IMG/VR virus record: IMGVR_UViG_3300042367_000228
Location: 1-64,000 of that record
DNA from: a virus
DNA: 64,000 nucleotides
Direction: 5' to 3' (one strand)
The number at the start of each line of letters is the position of its first letter. Position 1 is the first letter of the stretch. Shown here piece after piece: positions 1-7,438 of the stretch. The position numbers and the translations under genes are program-made. The notes under the pieces are model-generated. The model was given only the letters and a program-made list of their open reading frames with translations, had not been told where the DNA came from and searched no databases.

Positions 1-123
1 GCATAGCAAGCGCATAGCATAGCAAGCGCATAGCATAGCAAGCGCATAGCATAGCAAGCGCATAGCATAGCAAGCGCATAGCATAGCAAGCGCATAGCAT
101 AGCAAGCGCATAGCATAGCAAGC
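1..123. repeat. 16-bp tandem repeat array (about 7.7 copies)
   Basis: The unit GCATAGCATAGCAAGC is repeated seven times without change from position 12 to 123, preceded by an 11-base partial copy at 1-11. The array probably continues to the left of the window. It does not keep an open reading frame of interest (16 is not a multiple of 3) and lies in non-coding DNA, so it is most likely a structural or replication-related repeat, or a simple slippage array. Confidence 0.95.
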
Positions 124-235
124 GCATAAATGCGCTTTAACGCGCGTTAAAACATTAAGCAATGCTAACGTAGCATTAAAAAAAATAATGCGCTTAAAAC
201 GCATTTAAACGCAATTTAGCGCGTGTAGTGTATAA

Positions 236-298
236 ACAACAAAATGTTGTAAAAAAACAACAACAACATTTTGTTGTAAAAAAACAACATTTTGTTGT
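236..298. repeat. Triplicated small inverted repeat ACAACA-3 nt-TGTTGT
   Basis: Three 15-base hairpins (236-250, 263-277, 284-298) share the arms ACAACA and TGTTGT with loops AAA, TTT and TTT. They are joined by TAAAAAAA-type A-rich spacers, and a degenerate further copy follows near 304-345. The spacing is 27 then 21 bases. They could act as terminators or protein-binding sites; nothing in the sequence decides this. Confidence 0.7.
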
Positions 299-424
299 AA
301 AAAAACAACAGACTGGGGGGGTATAGTTGTAAAAAAACAACAAATTTTTTTAAACGCAACAACTCCTAAAAAATGACCCCATAGGTAGGAAATCACCGGT
401 CTGAATCTGTAAGTACTTCTTTCT

Positions 425-447
425 AATTTTTTGCGCAGCAAAAAATT
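425..447. terminator. A/T-rich hairpin, possible terminator
   Basis: AATTTTTTGC (425-434) pairs perfectly with GCAAAAAATT (438-447) around a 3-base loop. The arms contain T- and A-runs, so a transcript in either direction would form a hairpin rich in A-U pairs. No gene is directly upstream in the window, so the terminator role is only a suggestion. Confidence 0.35.
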
Positions 448-587
448 ACACCCCTCAGGACCAATTTCGGGTTTCAAATTTTTTTGCGCAAAATTTTTTT
501 AAACTCTGCAGGACCCGTTTCGGGCTCACAGTCCGACCAGACAATATCTAACAGTGATATATACAGTATACACACAGTGGAGTTAAA

Positions 588-806
588 ATGGAACAATATA
601 ATCAAGAGCCGGATCCGGACAGCGTAGTCCCGGGCCGAGTAGAGTTTGAAAATGGTAGCAGTAAGTTTGTACACAGTGATTCTAGCCATCTCTATACGCT
701 AGTACACCGTCTAATGGAAACGGTAGATCGTCAAGCGCGTCAAATCTCAAGGATGGAATCATCCATAAGTGAAGTTAGGTCTACCATACGCAACCGTAGT
801 GAATAA
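588..806 (+). CDS. Small acidic hypothetical protein (72 aa)
   Basis: A 72-residue plus-strand gene starting at ATG 588, with a good ribosome site (GGAG, 7 bases upstream). The N-terminal third is acidic and disordered-looking (EQYNQEPDPDS); the rest, from about residue 30, is a predicted amphipathic helix with heptad-like spacing (LVHRLMETVDRQARQISRMES). I do not recognise the family. The helix suggests a small coiled-coil or oligomerising protein. It is the only plus-strand gene in the first 6 kb and sits alone between repeat-rich DNA and a convergent minus-strand operon, which is typical of short early phage genes. The opposite-strand frames across it lack a ribosome site. Confidence 0.65.
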   Translation: MEQYNQEPDPDSVVPGRVEFENGSSKFVHSDSSHLYTLVHRLMETVDRQARQISRMESSISEVRSTIRNRSE

Positions 807-843
807 TTCTAACGGTGTTCAAATGGTTTCAAAAACTTAAAAA

Positions 844-906
844 ATGGTGAATATACTGTTGTGCGCCTAAATCGTCTAAACAGTGAATAAACAGTGGATT
901 CACCAT
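844..906. repeat. 17-bp inverted repeat with 29-base spacer
   Basis: ATGGTGAATATACTGTT (844-860) and AACAGTGGATTCACCAT (890-906) are inverted copies matching at 15 of 17 positions. They lie just after the 72-aa gene, in the convergent gap before the minus-strand operon. They could form a long hairpin in RNA or be a binding site for a dimeric protein. Confidence 0.7.
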
Positions 907-953
907 ATAGAGCTGAGACCTAACCATAAGGACAAAGTTTTGGGCCGGTGGCC

Positions 954-979
954 AAAATAAAACCAGCTGGTTTTATTTT
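954..979. terminator. 26-bp perfect palindrome, likely bidirectional terminator
   Basis: The palindrome is centred between 966 and 967 and has core AACCAGCTGGTT flanked by TTTTATTTT on the right and AAAATAAAA on the left. RNA from either strand gives a GC-core hairpin followed by a U-rich arm. It lies between convergent genes ending at 806 (+) and 1049 (-), where a two-way terminator is expected. Confidence 0.6.
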
Positions 980-1048
980 AAGTGGGTATTTAAAAAGATA
1001 AATTTTTGCTTACCGCCTGCTTCGCAGGGTCAAGGTGTTGTCATTGTT

Positions 1049-1402
1049 TTAAAAAGCATCAGTAGCTACTGGATCTGTTATTACCGGAGTATTGCCACGC
1101 AACATAATATTACCTTGATGCAAGTCAGTTCTAAATGATGAGTTGTGTTCAGCTACAGCGTCTAGAATAGGAAGCAATTGCGGGTAGTGTTGTTTTAAAA
1201 AATTTTCTGCTTCTTGTTCTCCAGACATTTGATCGCCAATAATCAGCATATACCATTCAGCGCCTTTTGGAAAAGTTTTTCTAATCCAATTTGCACGTTC
1301 ATCGATAAACGGTACTTGATCCGGGTAAGTCGTTTTCAAACGTTTAATTACGTCTGCAACGCTTTCGATTATAATTGTAGTGTAAAGTTCTCTTAGTTTC
1401 AT
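1049..1402 (-). CDS. Kinase-loop-like small protein with a capsid-targeting-like leader
   Basis: This is a 117-aa protein. Its leader MKLRELYTTIIIES resembles T4 internal-protein capsid-targeting sequences (as I recall, MKTYQEFIAEA in T4 IPIII), with a possible prohead-protease site IIE matching the (L/I)xE consensus. Residues about 90-112 read RTDLHQGNIMLR then VITDP, like the catalytic loop (D..xxN) and metal-binding DFG/DP element of kinase-fold aminoglycoside phosphotransferases. At 117 aa it is far too short for a whole kinase, so it may be a remnant or a mini-domain. The start overlaps the stop of the 589-aa gene by 4 bases (ATGA), so the two are co-translated. The kinase link is inferred from motifs only. 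Confidence 0.6.
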   Translation of the reverse strand: MKLRELYTTIIIESVADVIKRLKTTYPDQVPFIDERANWIRKTFPKGAEWYMLIIGDQMSGEQEAENFLKQHYPQLLPILDAVAEHNSSFRTDLHQGNIMLRGNTPVITDPVATDAF

Positions 1403-3168
1403 TGATTTTCCATTTTAGCTTTATGTGAATCAACTCGTTGTTGAAACTGTTCAGGTGTAATATTCGTACCGTGCGTTTGCAGTCCTTTGTAAACTATATC
1501 AGCTATTGCTGGATCTCTAGCTGCAGCAGTCATTACGGGAACAGTAAGCAGAAGGATTGCTCTTGGCACACTCGTAACGTATGCTTGCATTACCACTGGA
1601 GTTATTTGAGTTGGATCTAGACCATTAATTCCAGTAGATCCTTTTTTGCTAAAGTACTCATTCCATTGTTCAAAGGCGCTCAAATCTTCAGTATTCTCTA
1701 TACCTAACGCTGCAGGGAATTTAGCAGCGTATTGGCTCCATACTTCTGGATTGGTTTTAATAAAAGGTTCAGCGTCAGGCCAACGTTGTTTCATTACCCG
1801 TGCTGCGTATAGTGCTGCTAGTTGTGCTCTATGGGGATGATTAGATTCTAATATGTCTTGTGCTAACGCTGGCCAATCAGTTATGCCAAATCGTCTAGCG
1901 TATTCAATTAGTTCAGATACTTGATCATAATAGCTAGCAAGTAAATCAAGATGTAACCATTCTACTAATTTTTCTTCAGCTTTGGGCCAACGTTTTTTAA
2001 GTACATTAGTAGCGTAGTCAACTAATAGTTCAGGATTGTTGCTTTCTAGCATGCTAGGTTCAGCTTCAGGCCATGGGGTAGTAACATTATCTCTAACATA
2101 AAAATATGAATATCTACTACTTGAGAACGGCATTCTTTTAAGTATCTCAGGTTCAATCTCTGGGCAGCGTTCTTGTACCTGGCCAACATATTCTCTAAAT
2201 GCGTGTTGGTTATTTTCTTTAAGTATTCTAGCTTCAAGTCCTGGCCATCTTTGTAGTCCTATCACATTATTCCAATACCCAAAGCAATCTCCTATGGAAG
2301 CAAAGTTTAAAAGGTATTGTTCTATTTTTTCGTCTCTGCCATTTTTTTCTGTGTAATCAATTACGCGGTCAATGTCGATTGATTTGATCTTTGGTTTGTT
2401 TTCTTGTTTTCTAGTAACTAAGGCAGTATCTATATGTTTGAATGCTTTTTTACTAAAGAATACTGCTTGGCATGGTTCTGCTTCATGTATAACAGCGTGG
2501 AATTCGTCAACTACTAGTTGAATGCCTAGTCCGCGGAATACAGAAGACCAATCGTTAGTTACGCGTGTTGCAGGGTGACTTGTATCGTCTTCGTAATCGT
2601 AGCCGGATCTAGACTCTTTGCGTTTACGTAATTTTTCATAAGCTATACTTCTAGTAACCGTCCATAGTATTGCAGCAGGGCCTTGTGTTGGGATTTCGTT
2701 ATAGTAACCTTGAAATTCTGTAGCTCGGGATTTCTCTCTGCTTATAGCGCCGTCACTAAGATGATATTGTTTTTGCAGTTTAGCTAAGTCTTTTTCTAAG
2801 TCATCTTCAGTATAGTTAGAAGTGTTTGGATTACCAGATATAACTAGTGATCTGCCTGCTCCGGTATATTTAAGTACTTGTATATACGGACGTCCAGCAA
2901 CAAAATCAGGGTATTGAGTGAAATCCTTATATCGATCTACTTCATACATCTGCCAAGTTAATGCTAACGGAAAGGTATAAACACCATTGGGCGTATTAAA
3001 AGCCGACTTTGGGTTTATACCTGCTTTGTTTAAAGTTGTAAATGTTATGTAGATATCCGGGTCATCTTTATAGGGTAATAATTTCTCATATGCAGATACC
3101 TTTGGATTCTGTGCTGGTTTAGTTCTAGCTTCTATAATGTCTAGTTCATATAATTCTCTTAAGAGCAT
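1399..3168 (-). CDS. 589-aa repeat protein with a capsid-targeting-like leader
   Basis: I do not recognise a function. The leader MLLRELYELDIIEA matches the one on the next gene and carries an IIE site suited to a T4-type prohead protease. Residues about 25-260 form a compact domain (motifs NTPNGVYTFPL, FVAGRPYIQVLKY). From about 300 to 500 there are degenerate helical repeats built on a WPxAE motif (RWPGLEARIL, PWPEAEPSML, RWPKAEEKL, RWPDAEPFI), a repeat style seen in other large phage proteins. It follows gp41 directly and has a CATAAATA motif 28 bases upstream plus an AGGA ribosome site. A virion-packaged, possibly injected, protein is a reasonable inference by analogy with T4 Alt and the internal proteins. 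Confidence 0.65.
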   Translation of the reverse strand: MLLRELYELDIIEARTKPAQNPKVSAYEKLLPYKDDPDIYITFTTLNKAGINPKSAFNTPNGVYTFPLALTWQMYEVDRYKDFTQYPDFVAGRPYIQVLKYTGAGRSLVISGNPNTSNYTEDDLEKDLAKLQKQYHLSDGAISREKSRATEFQGYYNEIPTQGPAAILWTVTRSIAYEKLRKRKESRSGYDYEDDTSHPATRVTNDWSSVFRGLGIQLVVDEFHAVIHEAEPCQAVFFSKKAFKHIDTALVTRKQENKPKIKSIDIDRVIDYTEKNGRDEKIEQYLLNFASIGDCFGYWNNVIGLQRWPGLEARILKENNQHAFREYVGQVQERCPEIEPEILKRMPFSSSRYSYFYVRDNVTTPWPEAEPSMLESNNPELLVDYATNVLKKRWPKAEEKLVEWLHLDLLASYYDQVSELIEYARRFGITDWPALAQDILESNHPHRAQLAALYAARVMKQRWPDAEPFIKTNPEVWSQYAAKFPAALGIENTEDLSAFEQWNEYFSKKGSTGINGLDPTQITPVVMQAYVTSVPRAILLLTVPVMTAAARDPAIADIVYKGLQTHGTNITPEQFQQRVDSHKAKMENQ

Positions 3169-3195
3169 TGTAAATCCTTTAAATATAATTTACAA

Positions 3196-3203
3196 TATTT
3201 ATG
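3196..3203 (-). promoter_or_regulatory. Late-promoter-like motif CATAAATA
   Basis: On the minus strand this reads CATAAATA, one base off the T4 late promoter TATAAATA. It lies 28 bases before the 589-aa gene and immediately after the gp41 stop. Confidence 0.45.
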
Positions 3204-4613
3204 CTAAAATTCGTCTACATCTAAATTGTTTATCAGGTCTCTAAGTGCAGTACTTTGTATGCTACCATTAACCTTTGCTACAGGTTTTCCGTCTGGATCT
3301 TGTGTAGTGCCGCGTGCCTTAATTGAGTTTAACAGTGCATTGCCTGCTGTGGGTGTAGATGTATTACCGTAGCCTTGATCTTCATCGATGTCTGTAATAC
3401 GCAATGTATCAATATCATATCCTAAATCGATCTTCATGCCAACGCCAGAACTGCTACGTGTTTTCATAAGCTGGATTTGATATCTACCACGCTCGCGCAT
3501 AGCTCTACTTGTAAAGATACCAAATACGTTATCTGCAGTTTGGATCTTACTTAACCCACCTGATATATGACTATGATCAAATTCTACTTCTTCTACTGCA
3601 CCCCTATTAAGCTGTGCCGCAGTAACAAACACACAATTCTTTTCTACTGCTAAGTTTCTTAATTCTTCTGATACATATTTGTCTTTAATGAATAAGTCTG
3701 CTGGGCTAATCTTTTTACTCATTGGCATTAACAAATCCAAGTAATCTACTAGTAATACGTCAACTTTTCTATCTGTTTTAATTTCATATTCTTTTAAATA
3801 ACTTCTAATATCGTTAGCAGTTTTACCTGATGGCATATATTTTACTTGTAATGATCCTGATTTCTTAGCAGTCATTTTAACTTTAAGTTCTACATCATCG
3901 ATATTTTTAAATACTTCTCTAGTCGAAACGCCTGTTATCATACTATCAATACGCATAGATACAAGTTCTTCACTAAGTTCTAGTGTTAAATAAACTACGT
4001 TAAATCCTGCTAGTGCCCAGTTAACACCTAAGTTAGCTAGGAATAAACTCTTACCTGCGCCTGACCCACCTGCAAAAATATTAAGCTCTCCCCTGTTCAT
4101 ACCACCGAACAGTTTGTCATCCATGTTCTTCCAACCTGTAGATACTTGGCCGTTCTTGTCTTTAATCTTCATTAATCGTTCACGCGGATTAGCAAAGTAG
4201 TCTGTACCTAAATCTTTTTGTAAGCCAATTTGTACTGCTTGTTTAATTTTATCTTCTACTGGACCGTATTCGCCTTTTTCAAGTAAGTCGGCTGATTCAT
4301 TAATAGCACGTTCTAATCCTTTGTGTCTAATAAATGTTTCAAAGTCGTTAAGCAGCCAATCATAATGTTCTTCTTTGAGTCCGTCTACTTCTTTAAAGTC
4401 GCTCTGCGTAGCAGCGTTAATTATATCGAAAGTTGGCATTACGTTGTGTTCGTCAACGTAACTGTTTATAAAGTCTGCTGATTTTTGTAATTTACGATCG
4501 AATAATCTGTAATCAAATATGGATTGGCATCTAACAAATGTAGCTGCATCGCTTATCATCATTTCTAAATATAACTTCTGTATATCATAACCATAGTCTA
4601 CGTTTTGTGCCAT
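3204..4613 (-). CDS. gp41: Replicative DNA helicase, T4 gp41 type
   Basis: This hexameric DnaB-family 5'-3' helicase unwinds DNA at the fork and works with the gp61 primase. It is 469 aa (T4 gp41 is about 475). The N-terminal helical domain spans about 1-140. The RecA-like ATPase domain has Walker A GGSGAGKS at 182-189, Walker B VLLVDYLDLL around 286-295 (D290), and a glutamine-bearing element TAAQLNRG further on. The start ATG overlaps the last 16 bases of gp61, consistent with translational coupling of the primosome pair. The C-terminus is a low-complexity tail ending in acidic DVDEF, which may bind partners. Confidence 0.95.
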   Translation of the reverse strand: MAQNVDYGYDIQKLYLEMMISDAATFVRCQSIFDYRLFDRKLQKSADFINSYVDEHNVMPTFDIINAATQSDFKEVDGLKEEHYDWLLNDFETFIRHKGLERAINESADLLEKGEYGPVEDKIKQAVQIGLQKDLGTDYFANPRERLMKIKDKNGQVSTGWKNMDDKLFGGMNRGELNIFAGGSGAGKSLFLANLGVNWALAGFNVVYLTLELSEELVSMRIDSMITGVSTREVFKNIDDVELKVKMTAKKSGSLQVKYMPSGKTANDIRSYLKEYEIKTDRKVDVLLVDYLDLLMPMSKKISPADLFIKDKYVSEELRNLAVEKNCVFVTAAQLNRGAVEEVEFDHSHISGGLSKIQTADNVFGIFTSRAMRERGRYQIQLMKTRSSSGVGMKIDLGYDIDTLRITDIDEDQGYGNTSTPTAGNALLNSIKARGTTQDPDGKPVAKVNGSIQSTALRDLINNLDVDEF

Positions 4614-5590
4614 TCGATGTCCTTAAAATATTGTTTTGCTCTTAGTTGGATCTTAAGTGAATAAGATTGTTTTGCATCAATAATTAGCCAGAGCGTAGCC
4701 AATCTACCTAATTTAATAACAGCATCGTTAACATCTTTAATGCCATCGGGCCAGTCTGGCATGCTAACAGACCAGCCATATTCTATTGCTTGTTCTACAG
4801 TTTTAGGACCTTCGTGGTCTCTATCTGGTACTAGTATAATTTCTTTGTTTAATCTTTTCAAGAGCCAATCTTGTTTTTCTTTTATTTGTGAACCTAGAAT
4901 AGCGCAACCGTCTATGCTAATAGCATCAAATGGACCTTCGCATACGATGACAAATGCTCGATCATGTGTTTGCCTATCTAAGTTGAATACATAGTCAGGT
5001 TGTTGCTCAGAGAAGTAGCGTAGTTTCTTTTCTTGTGTTACCAGTCTTGCAGTATATCCTACGATGCGTTTTTCATAAAAGAATGGAATAATAAGTCTAT
5101 CGTTAAATCCAGTTTTAGGAGTCCAATAAAACGGATAGTCTTCTAAGTATAAATGTCTTTTATCGATGTATTCTAAAACTGGAATTAGTTTTTCTGGTAT
5201 TTTGTCTAAAAATGAAGTAATAGGGTGTGCATCAATTGGCATAGTTCTTAATTCAAATTTAGGCATTAGTGTTTTCATTACATACGTTTCAGATGCTTCT
5301 AAACGGAATGCTTCTAATGTAAGTTTACTAATTTCACTATCGCTCATGTTCAAGTAGATCATAAGTGATTTCATATTTTTACTAATGTGCCGACCTGGTT
5401 GCCAACTAGCCTTAAAGCTACAATTGAAGCAGTGAAACGTAACTGCATCGCCATCGTTAATAATAAATCCGCCACGTTGGCGGGTATCCTGGCAACAAGG
5501 TGCGTTGCCAGTTATCCATCCGCTTAAAGTTGTTTTAGTTCGCCTACCAGTAGTCCAGTACATTCGCAATGTATCTGTAATAAGGTTCAT
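4598..5590 (-). CDS. gp61: DNA primase, T4 gp61 type
   Basis: Primase makes short RNA primers on the lagging strand as part of the gp41-gp61 primosome. It is 330 aa, close to the T4 length. An N-terminal zinc-binding region has C32, C33, C54 and C57 (APCC..FHCFNC). The TOPRIM catalytic domain is visible as CEGPFDA at 217-223 (metal-binding Glu) and VPDRDHEG at 254-261 (Asp-x-Asp). The C-terminal end, rich in basic and aromatic residues, runs into the gp41 start. The start codon ATG 5590 lacks a strong ribosome site. Confidence 0.93.
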   Translation of the reverse strand: MNLITDTLRMYWTTGRRTKTTLSGWITGNAPCCQDTRQRGGFIINDGDAVTFHCFNCSFKASWQPGRHISKNMKSLMIYLNMSDSEISKLTLEAFRLEASETYVMKTLMPKFELRTMPIDAHPITSFLDKIPEKLIPVLEYIDKRHLYLEDYPFYWTPKTGFNDRLIIPFFYEKRIVGYTARLVTQEKKLRYFSEQQPDYVFNLDRQTHDRAFVIVCEGPFDAISIDGCAILGSQIKEKQDWLLKRLNKEIILVPDRDHEGPKTVEQAIEYGWSVSMPDWPDGIKDVNDAVIKLGRLATLWLIIDAKQSYSLKIQLRAKQYFKDIEWHKT

Positions 5591-5621
5591 GATAGGTATG
5601 TTAATTTAAAAATGTATTATA

Positions 5622-6419
5622 CTATGAAACGGTAACTTTGTCAACAGTTCCGGTAGGGTTGATGGGGTGATTTCCTTGATATAACACACGGAAATATTTA
5701 AAGTCGCCTACAGGTAATGTATAGCGTAGTATAGTATCTTCAGGTGTCACTGGAATATCAATTTTAGTTGCATGTAAGTATGAATTAACACTAATGGTAG
5801 AGTTAGTGGTGCCTTCTAACCAAATGTTCCCAACAAAGCCAGTGACCTTAATTTCAATCCAAATTTGATCAGTAGCAACTGCTTCGTAAAATGTAGTCGG
5901 TATAGAGCTAGTGTGGTATATAACCTTGCCCATGTAATCGATCTCACCGGTAAATGTTTTGTAGACTTTATCATCACGGAATGTAGGCATTGCATCGCCT
6001 ATCAACTCTATAGTACCAACTGCACCAAATCTTGAGTCGGCATATAACATAATATCTTTACCGTCTTTAACTGCGCTAACGCTATATTTTAAAAACTGCG
6101 GAGATAGATCTACTAAGTCATCTTCTGGAATAGTTACATACGCTATACCTTTTTTTCCAGTAATCGGAGTAATCACATACGGGCTATTTGGTAGTGCATT
6201 ACCCAATGCATCCATAATGTTTAACGAAATGCCGCTTAATGTAGTTAAGTCAATTCGTTTTTGGTCTGCATTTTTAATGTCAAACTCGATAGTATTATCA
6301 ATACCATTATATATTTTTACGTTTCTTTGATACACGTTTGTGAACTCCACTGTAAACCCAGCCAGATCGGCAATAAGCTCGATACGATTTGGGTATAAAT
6401 AACTTGATATTTTTTGCAT
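5622..6419 (-). CDS. Conserved T4-like virion protein, beta-sandwich type
   Basis: A 265-aa protein of a type common in marine T4-like genomes and usually listed as a structural protein; I recall similar cyanophage sequences with the same VKIYNGIDN..FDIKNADQK..DLT pattern. It reads as consecutive beta strands with no signal peptide or membrane segment. The ATG at 6419 is preferred over the in-frame TTG at 6425 because AAGGA is placed correctly for it. A CATAAATA motif lies about 20 bases upstream, as for late genes. A tail or baseplate accessory role is likely, but the exact position in the virion is not shown. Confidence 0.7.
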   Translation of the reverse strand: MQKISSYLYPNRIELIADLAGFTVEFTNVYQRNVKIYNGIDNTIEFDIKNADQKRIDLTTLSGISLNIMDALGNALPNSPYVITPITGKKGIAYVTIPEDDLVDLSPQFLKYSVSAVKDGKDIMLYADSRFGAVGTIELIGDAMPTFRDDKVYKTFTGEIDYMGKVIYHTSSIPTTFYEAVATDQIWIEIKVTGFVGNIWLEGTTNSTISVNSYLHATKIDIPVTPEDTILRYTLPVGDFKYFRVLYQGNHPINPTGTVDKVTVS

Positions 6420-6438
6420 TGGCAATATCCTTTATATA

Positions 6439-6446
6439 TATTTATG
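6439..6446 (-). promoter_or_regulatory. Late-promoter-like motif CATAAATA
   Basis: Minus-strand CATAAATA, 20 bases before the ATG of the beta-sandwich virion protein and before its AAGGA site. It overlaps the start of the divergent plus-strand gene. Confidence 0.45.
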
Positions 6447-6821
6447 GCAAACTTAAGAGATAACATAGAACAAAATCTACCATTTATTAGTGTTTTAAAC
6501 TACGGAAATGAAGAATACGTTGGAATAGTAATTAATCAAGACCAATATGTGACTAGTTTTTACGATTTAAATGCAATACAGTCTGCTGAAGACAAAGCTT
6601 CTTTCTTAGAAATAGGAGAAATATGGTGGTGGGAGTCAAATCGTCAATTTCCGATATCTATTTTTTGTAGAGAAGAAATTCGACCGTTTGCATACGCAAT
6701 CAAAACATTTAATAGTAAAGACACACGTATTATATTAGGTCCGGTTGTTAACTTGATGAATTTAACAATTAAACGAGTTAAACGAAAATCTGTTCAACTC
6801 GTTCGAAGACCACCCCGTTAG
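6444..6821 (+). CDS. Conserved phage hypothetical protein (125 aa)
   Basis: A 125-aa protein starting with MANLRDNIEQ at 6444. The alternative upstream ATG at 6414 would add ten residues over the neighbouring promoter and is less likely. No Shine-Dalgarno sequence is visible, so initiation may rely on the A/T-rich leader. Residues 10-95 look like a small beta barrel (FISVLNYGNEEYVGIVIN..WWWESNRQFPISIF), ending with a basic tail (KRVKRKSVQLVRRPPR). It resembles small proteins of unknown function conserved in T4-like phages. It is divergent from the beta-sandwich gene and convergent with the DnaE-like gene, overlapping its stop by 4 bases. Confidence 0.65.
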   Translation: MANLRDNIEQNLPFISVLNYGNEEYVGIVINQDQYVTSFYDLNAIQSAEDKASFLEIGEIWWWESNRQFPISIFCREEIRPFAYAIKTFNSKDTRIILGPVVNLMNLTIKRVKRKSVQLVRRPPR

Positions 6822-7384
6822 TTTTGTTCACAAATTAAATTCATTTGTACCACAATTGCCATAGCATACGCAATGGCATGTGATTTACGGAATGCGTATC
6901 CTGCATCAGTGTCTGTGTGGTCCCATATTTCGTTCATCACCGTAGTCCATTCTTTCCCAATCAAATAGCGTTTCGCCGGTCTTATCATCGCTAGGACTGC
7001 AGCTAATTGTTCCACCGAAGTCGGCTGCATCTGTTTCAGAATATCGGTATGCCCGTTTATATGAAATAGTAGATTTACAAAATCTTCTTGAAGAAGTAGT
7101 TCCCATATTGGTTCAGTTCCCATTAAATGTAATAAATGATTATTGTCTCTAATGTCTTTGTATATGTTGACATTTAGAAAATCAATTTTAAAATATCCCC
7201 TTTGCTCGGCTTCTTTATAGTCAATTGTACTTACACCTGTTATAGGATTGTGTGGTATGTTTTGACAATAGATGCCGGTGTTATGTCTCTTAAAAGTGTT
7301 TTCGTTACTAATGGCTGCCGTAACATGTTTCATCTTTGTTAGCGCGTGTGATCTATCAAAGAAATCTATATCTATGTCAGGCAT
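6818..7384 (-). CDS. Miniature DnaE-like (DNA polymerase III alpha) protein
   Basis: This 188-aa protein has pieces of bacterial C-family polymerase in the correct order: PDIDIDF (residues 2-8), YFKIDFLN (64-71), HTDILKQMQPTSVEQLAA (112-129), MIRPAKR (133-139) and AFRKSHAIAYA (164-174). In E. coli DnaE the first two motifs carry the three palm aspartates; the equivalents here would be D5, D7 and D68. It lacks the PHP, clamp-binding and OB regions and is about one sixth of normal length, so it is either a minimal derivative with a new role or inactive. The start is supported by GGAGG 9 bases upstream. The DnaE assignment rests on motif order. Confidence 0.6.
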   Translation of the reverse strand: MPDIDIDFFDRSHALTKMKHVTAAISNENTFKRHNTGIYCQNIPHNPITGVSTIDYKEAEQRGYFKIDFLNVNIYKDIRDNNHLLHLMGTEPIWELLLQEDFVNLLFHINGHTDILKQMQPTSVEQLAAVLAMIRPAKRYLIGKEWTTVMNEIWDHTDTDAGYAFRKSHAIAYAMAIVVQMNLICEQN

Positions 7385-7408
7385 GTGTGAAGAACCTCCA
7401 ATTATAAA

Positions 7409-7437
7409 GCGGTTTTATTACAACCGCAATATTTATG
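7409..7437 (-). terminator. Weak hairpin overlapping a CATAAATA motif
   Basis: GCGGTT (7409-7414) pairs with AACCGC (7422-7427); on the minus strand the stem is followed by TTTATAATT. CATAAATA at 7437-7430 overlaps its upstream edge. The element sits between the C2H2-type gene and the DnaE-like gene and may end one transcript while starting another. Confidence 0.35.
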
Positions 7438-7438
7438 T

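Larger units (their letters stand above)
124..587. other. Non-coding region dense in palindromes and hairpins
   Basis: No convincing gene is seen here. The stretch holds a perfect 16-bp palindrome TTTAACGCGCGTTAAA (136-151), a 7-bp hairpin AATGCTA/TAGCATT (161-177), a 6-bp hairpin AATGCG/CGCATT (187-205), three ACAACA..TGTTGT hairpins (236-298), a G7 run (315-321), a 10-bp hairpin (425-447) and two copies of a CAGGACC..TTTCGGG motif (456 and 509). Such clustering beside a tandem repeat could mark a replication origin or a regulatory region; the role is inferred only. Confidence 0.6.

Noticed and set aside
205-689. Two minus-strand open frames of 90 and 71 aa in the repeat region
   Set aside because: They run through hairpins and A/T runs, have odd composition (Phe- and Val-rich translation of repeats) and no ribosome site; one overlaps the better supported plus-strand gene at 588.
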